Both the position numbers and the translations under genes were made by a program. This document shows, piece after piece, positions 52,444-54,961 of a DNA stretch of 54,961 bases. The stretch spans positions 1-54,961 of the forward strand of contig CAZRBA010000050.1 of NCBI GenBank assembly GCA_964598255.1. The letters run 5' to 3'. The stretch comes from Caldithrix sp964598255. GTDB lineage: Bacteria > Calditrichota > Calditrichia > Calditrichales > Calditrichaceae. A model generated the notes under the pieces. It searched no databases, was not told the origin of the DNA, and worked only from the letters and a program-made list of their open reading frames with translations. Within the stretch, counting starts at the first letter, position 1; every line of letters begins with the position of its first letter.

Positions 52444-53751
52444 ATGAAAAAATATTTAATCATTTTATTGTTAAGCGTTGGCCTATATGCTCAGGGATTC
52501 GACGGAATCGGTTTGGGGTTTGCAGGAACCTACGGCCCGTTAAGTCGTGGTGTCCATGCTTTGGCTTATAATCCGGCCAACGTGGCCGTGCCCAGAAATA
52601 ATGTTTTGGAATTGAATTTTATTGGTTTGAATTTGGGCATGTTTAACAACAGTTTTAGTTACAATACCTATCAAGATTATTTTGTTACCAATGGCAAAGA
52701 GAATTATTGGGATCAGGGTAAGAAAAAATCATTTTTAGATTTGATTCCGGATGACGGTTGGAAAATTTCGAATGATATTGATGTCAATATAATGGGATTG
52801 GCCTTTAATAATTTTGCATTGGCCATCCATCCGGTGGCTTTTGGTGAAGTCCAAAATACTCAAATTAAGAATATCTTAAATCTTGTTTTGTATGGCGATG
52901 ATATTACCAGAGATTATGCTTTGGATTATCCGAACATTATGCAGGGTTCAATGTTTTCGGCAGTGGAAGTTTCGCTGGGGTATGCTTATCCGATACCAAT
53001 TAAAAAATATGTTCCGGATATTTCTTTTATGTCGGTGGGCATCGGGATTAACTATTACATGGGGCTTGGCGTAATGCAAATTGAAAACTCGGAAGCTCAC
53101 GTAAAACGTACCCAATTTGATAATTACGAAACGATCGAAACACAGGCTTACAACAAGGTGCGTGTGGCTTATGCGGAAGACGCCACTCCCGCAGGAAAAG
53201 GCCGAAGTTATAATTTAGGCGTTTCAGGGCTTTACAAAAATCAATGGTTTGTTTCATTGAGTTTTATGAATATAGGCGGAAAGATCAATTACAGCATTAA
53301 TACCGAACGTCTTTTAATCGAAGATACGCACCAGATTACCATTTACCGCGATGTGGATAGCTCGTCAACCACTTTCGATCATTCGGTAGATACAACCTTA
53401 ACCATCGATGACTTTTCAACCGGTGTGCCTTCGTATATGCGTTTAGGGGTTGCGTATTATTTCAAGAAAAATCTGGTTTTTACTTCGGAATGGAAACAGG
53501 GGCTAAACAAAGCGTTCGGCAATTCCACTACGCCGCGGCTTGGTTTTGGTGTGCAATACAAGCCTTTGTGGTGGCTGCCATTACGTAGCGGTGTATCGTT
53601 TGGCGGAAGTACCGGGTTTTTAATGGGACTTGGTTTCGGGTTGGATTTTCATTATATAAGTTTGGATTTTTCCTATGCCATGAAAAACGCCCTTTGGCCA
53701 ACCCATTCCGAGGGTCTGTTTTTAGGTTTTAATTTTATGATTCGCATTTGA
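52444..53751 (+). CDS. Outer-membrane beta-barrel protein (PorV/DUF5723-like)
   Basis: A 435-residue protein with a signal peptide ending GLYAQG (residues 1-17), then GIGLGFAGTYGPLSRGVHALAYNPANVAVP, a phrase typical of PorV/FadL-like barrels. Alternating amphipathic strands with aromatic ends run to the C-terminus, which finishes LGFNFMIRI in the way of a barrel strand. Ligand unknown. CGGAG is 11 bases ahead of the ATG. It probably forms a two-gene operon with the lipoprotein and ends at a strong terminator. Confidence 0.83.
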   Translation: MKKYLIILLLSVGLYAQGFDGIGLGFAGTYGPLSRGVHALAYNPANVAVPRNNVLELNFIGLNLGMFNNSFSYNTYQDYFVTNGKENYWDQGKKKSFLDLIPDDGWKISNDIDVNIMGLAFNNFALAIHPVAFGEVQNTQIKNILNLVLYGDDITRDYALDYPNIMQGSMFSAVEVSLGYAYPIPIKKYVPDISFMSVGIGINYYMGLGVMQIENSEAHVKRTQFDNYETIETQAYNKVRVAYAEDATPAGKGRSYNLGVSGLYKNQWFVSLSFMNIGGKINYSINTERLLIEDTHQITIYRDVDSSSTTFDHSVDTTLTIDDFSTGVPSYMRLGVAYYFKKNLVFTSEWKQGLNKAFGNSTTPRLGFGVQYKPLWWLPLRSGVSFGGSTGFLMGLGFGLDFHYISLDFSYAMKNALWPTHSEGLFLGFNFMIRI

Positions 53752-53774
53752 TATTTTTCGTCTTATTATGATGT

Positions 53775-53804
53775 AAAAGGCGTCTGTAATGGACGCCTTT
53801 TTTG
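53775..53804 (+). terminator. Rho-independent terminator after the barrel gene
   Basis: AAAAGGCGTC at 53775-53784 pairs with GACGCCTTTT from 53792, around a 7-base loop, and continues into a T-run. Confidence 0.9.
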
Positions 53805-53914
53805 TTTGAAGGCCCCCGCAATTAATGCTTGCCTTTAAATTTTTGAATTTCTTTTTGTTGATGAAAATAGAACTAATTTGTACATTTTATCAAAAAGAAA
53901 ATTCGGAGTAAAAC

Positions 53915-54721
53915 ATGTCGTTTCCTGCACACCGAAACAGCGCTGACAAAATTACCAAATACGAACTAGCCAAAATGTGGTTGCCACGCTACACCGGCAC
54001 CCCGATTGATGAGTTTGGCGATTACATTTTAGTGACCAATTTTGAAAACTATGTTACCATGTTTGCTGAACGTTTTAATTGCGACATCAAAGGGCAGGGG
54101 CGTCCCATGCAAACGGCTACCAATAGTGCGGGGCTAACGATCGTCAATTATGGCATGGGCTCTCCCAATGCGGCAACCATCATGGACTTGCTTTCCGCCC
54201 GTAACCCGCAGGGAGTGCTTTTTTTAGGCAAATGCGGCGGTTTAAAACGCTCAACCGAAATCGGACATTTTATTTTACCAATTGCCGCTATTCGTGGCGA
54301 AGGTACCAGCAACGACTACTTCCCGCCGGAAGTACCGGCGTTGCCTTCTTTTAAGCTGCACAAATTCGTATCCAACAAAATTATCGAACACCGTCAAGAA
54401 TACCGTACGGGGGTTGTGTACACAACCAACCGCCGTGTGTGGGAATGGGATGAGAAATTCAAAGAATATCTAAAAACAATCTCTGCCATTGCTATCGATA
54501 TGGAAACGGCAACGATTTTTATTGTGGGGCACGCCAATGAAATCGCGCGTGGCGCTTTGCTTCTGGTATCCGATTTACCCATGGCTCCGGAAGGAATTAA
54601 GACGGAAGAATCGGACGAATACGTTACCAGAACATTTACCGAATTGCATTTGCAAATCGGTATTGAAGCCATGACCGAAATCGGTCACAAGGGTGAGAAA
54701 ATAAAGCATTTTCGCTATTAG
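53915..54721 (+). CDS. amn: AMP nucleosidase, short Bacteroidota-type
   Basis: A 268-residue PNP/UDP phosphorylase-fold enzyme that cleaves AMP to adenine and ribose 5-phosphate. The segments NWLPRYTGTP-like MWLPRYTGTPIDEFGDYIL, NYGMGSPNAATIMDLLS, LFLGKCGGLK, RGEGTSNDYFPPEVPALP, VYTTNRRVWEWDEKF, IAIDMETATIF and LLVSDLP are those of the short AMP nucleosidases of Bacteroidota, which lack the N-terminal domain of E. coli Amn (484 residues). CGGAG lies ahead of the ATG. Confidence 0.93.
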   Translation: MSFPAHRNSADKITKYELAKMWLPRYTGTPIDEFGDYILVTNFENYVTMFAERFNCDIKGQGRPMQTATNSAGLTIVNYGMGSPNAATIMDLLSARNPQGVLFLGKCGGLKRSTEIGHFILPIAAIRGEGTSNDYFPPEVPALPSFKLHKFVSNKIIEHRQEYRTGVVYTTNRRVWEWDEKFKEYLKTISAIAIDMETATIFIVGHANEIARGALLLVSDLPMAPEGIKTEESDEYVTRTFTELHLQIGIEAMTEIGHKGEKIKHFRY

Positions 54722-54961
54722 ATTTTTTGCCGTTCGAAGGCTGTACCGAAACGGCGCATAATTATTTGCATTTTACGATAATTTTAATAGATTTTTTTAA
54801 TCCTTTCATTCACGCTTCGCCGCGGACGGGGTGAGTTTAATCATTCTTTACATTGCCAAAAAACGAAACGCGTGATCCGGCAAAAGGAAAAAATTTTTTC
54901 GGATCTCTGATTTTTTAATACATAGAATAAAATTGTTTTTAAGCCATCATCAGAGGTATTT
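54722..54961. other. Intergenic DNA at the right edge
   Basis: The last 240 bases contain no convincing coding frame, terminator or RNA gene. The stretch is AT-rich toward the edge and may carry the promoter of a gene outside the window. Confidence 0.4.

Noticed and set aside
1..54961. CRISPR arrays, insertion sequences, rRNA and tRNA genes
   Set aside because: Reading the intergenic regions on both strands showed no repeat-spacer pattern, transposase, terminal repeats or tRNA T-arm/acceptor pattern.

Overview
The window reads as a chromosomal segment of a free-living Gram-negative bacterium, most likely a member of the Calditrichota (Caldithrix-like) or a close relative in the FCB superphylum. 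The clues are secreted proteins ending in YPNPFNP-type or FlgD-like C-terminal domains (genes at 684, 7889 and 46525), many SPII lipoproteins, a PorV-like outer-membrane barrel, a Bacteroidota-type short AMP nucleosidase, and medium-to-low GC with strong AGGAG-type ribosome binding sites. This assignment is inference from protein style; no rRNA or tRNA is present. I see no insertion sequence, prophage or CRISPR array.

Layout. 1-140 is the tail of a butyrate-kinase-like gene. 684-2615 (minus) is a pentaheme cytochrome with a C-terminal sorting-type domain. 3054-7737 carries phosphoglycerate mutase, an APC permease overlapping a site-2 protease, Fpg glycosylase and a SAM hydroxide adenosyltransferase. 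From 8885 to 20601 runs a compact same-strand cluster: YbbR, TsaD, a secreted WG-repeat protein, a GHL10-type hydrolase, ManA, GH38 alpha-mannosidase, aldose epimerase and a GH97 enzyme. It looks like a mannoside/glucoside utilisation set without its own transporter. 20881-30632 holds a tiny lipoprotein, a fusion of a cyclic-nucleotide-type domain to aspartase, NagA, UvrB, UvrC and a CHASE2 adenylate cyclase.

30972-43473 is signalling-rich: a PKD lipoprotein, a response regulator with a decayed PP2C-like output domain, a YitT membrane protein, a 59-residue small protein, a DUF89 protein, a REC-GAF-GGDEF diguanylate cyclase, RecO, a lone receiver protein, and a PAS sigma-54 activator followed by a TPR gene with its own candidate sigma-54 promoter and phased upstream repeats. 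43653-54721 carries an unknown protein, XerD, a geranylgeranyl-reductase-like flavoprotein, a lamin-tail secreted protein, the RtcB/archease pair (minus), a large lipoprotein plus outer-membrane barrel, and AMP nucleosidase.

The most unusual items are (1) the receptor-domain/aspartase fusion, (2) the PAS-sigma-54 activator/TPR unit, with three TGTTTCA copies spaced 20-21 bp ahead of a -24/-12 element, and (3) the response regulator with a pseudo-phosphatase output domain. Functional links between these genes are inference.
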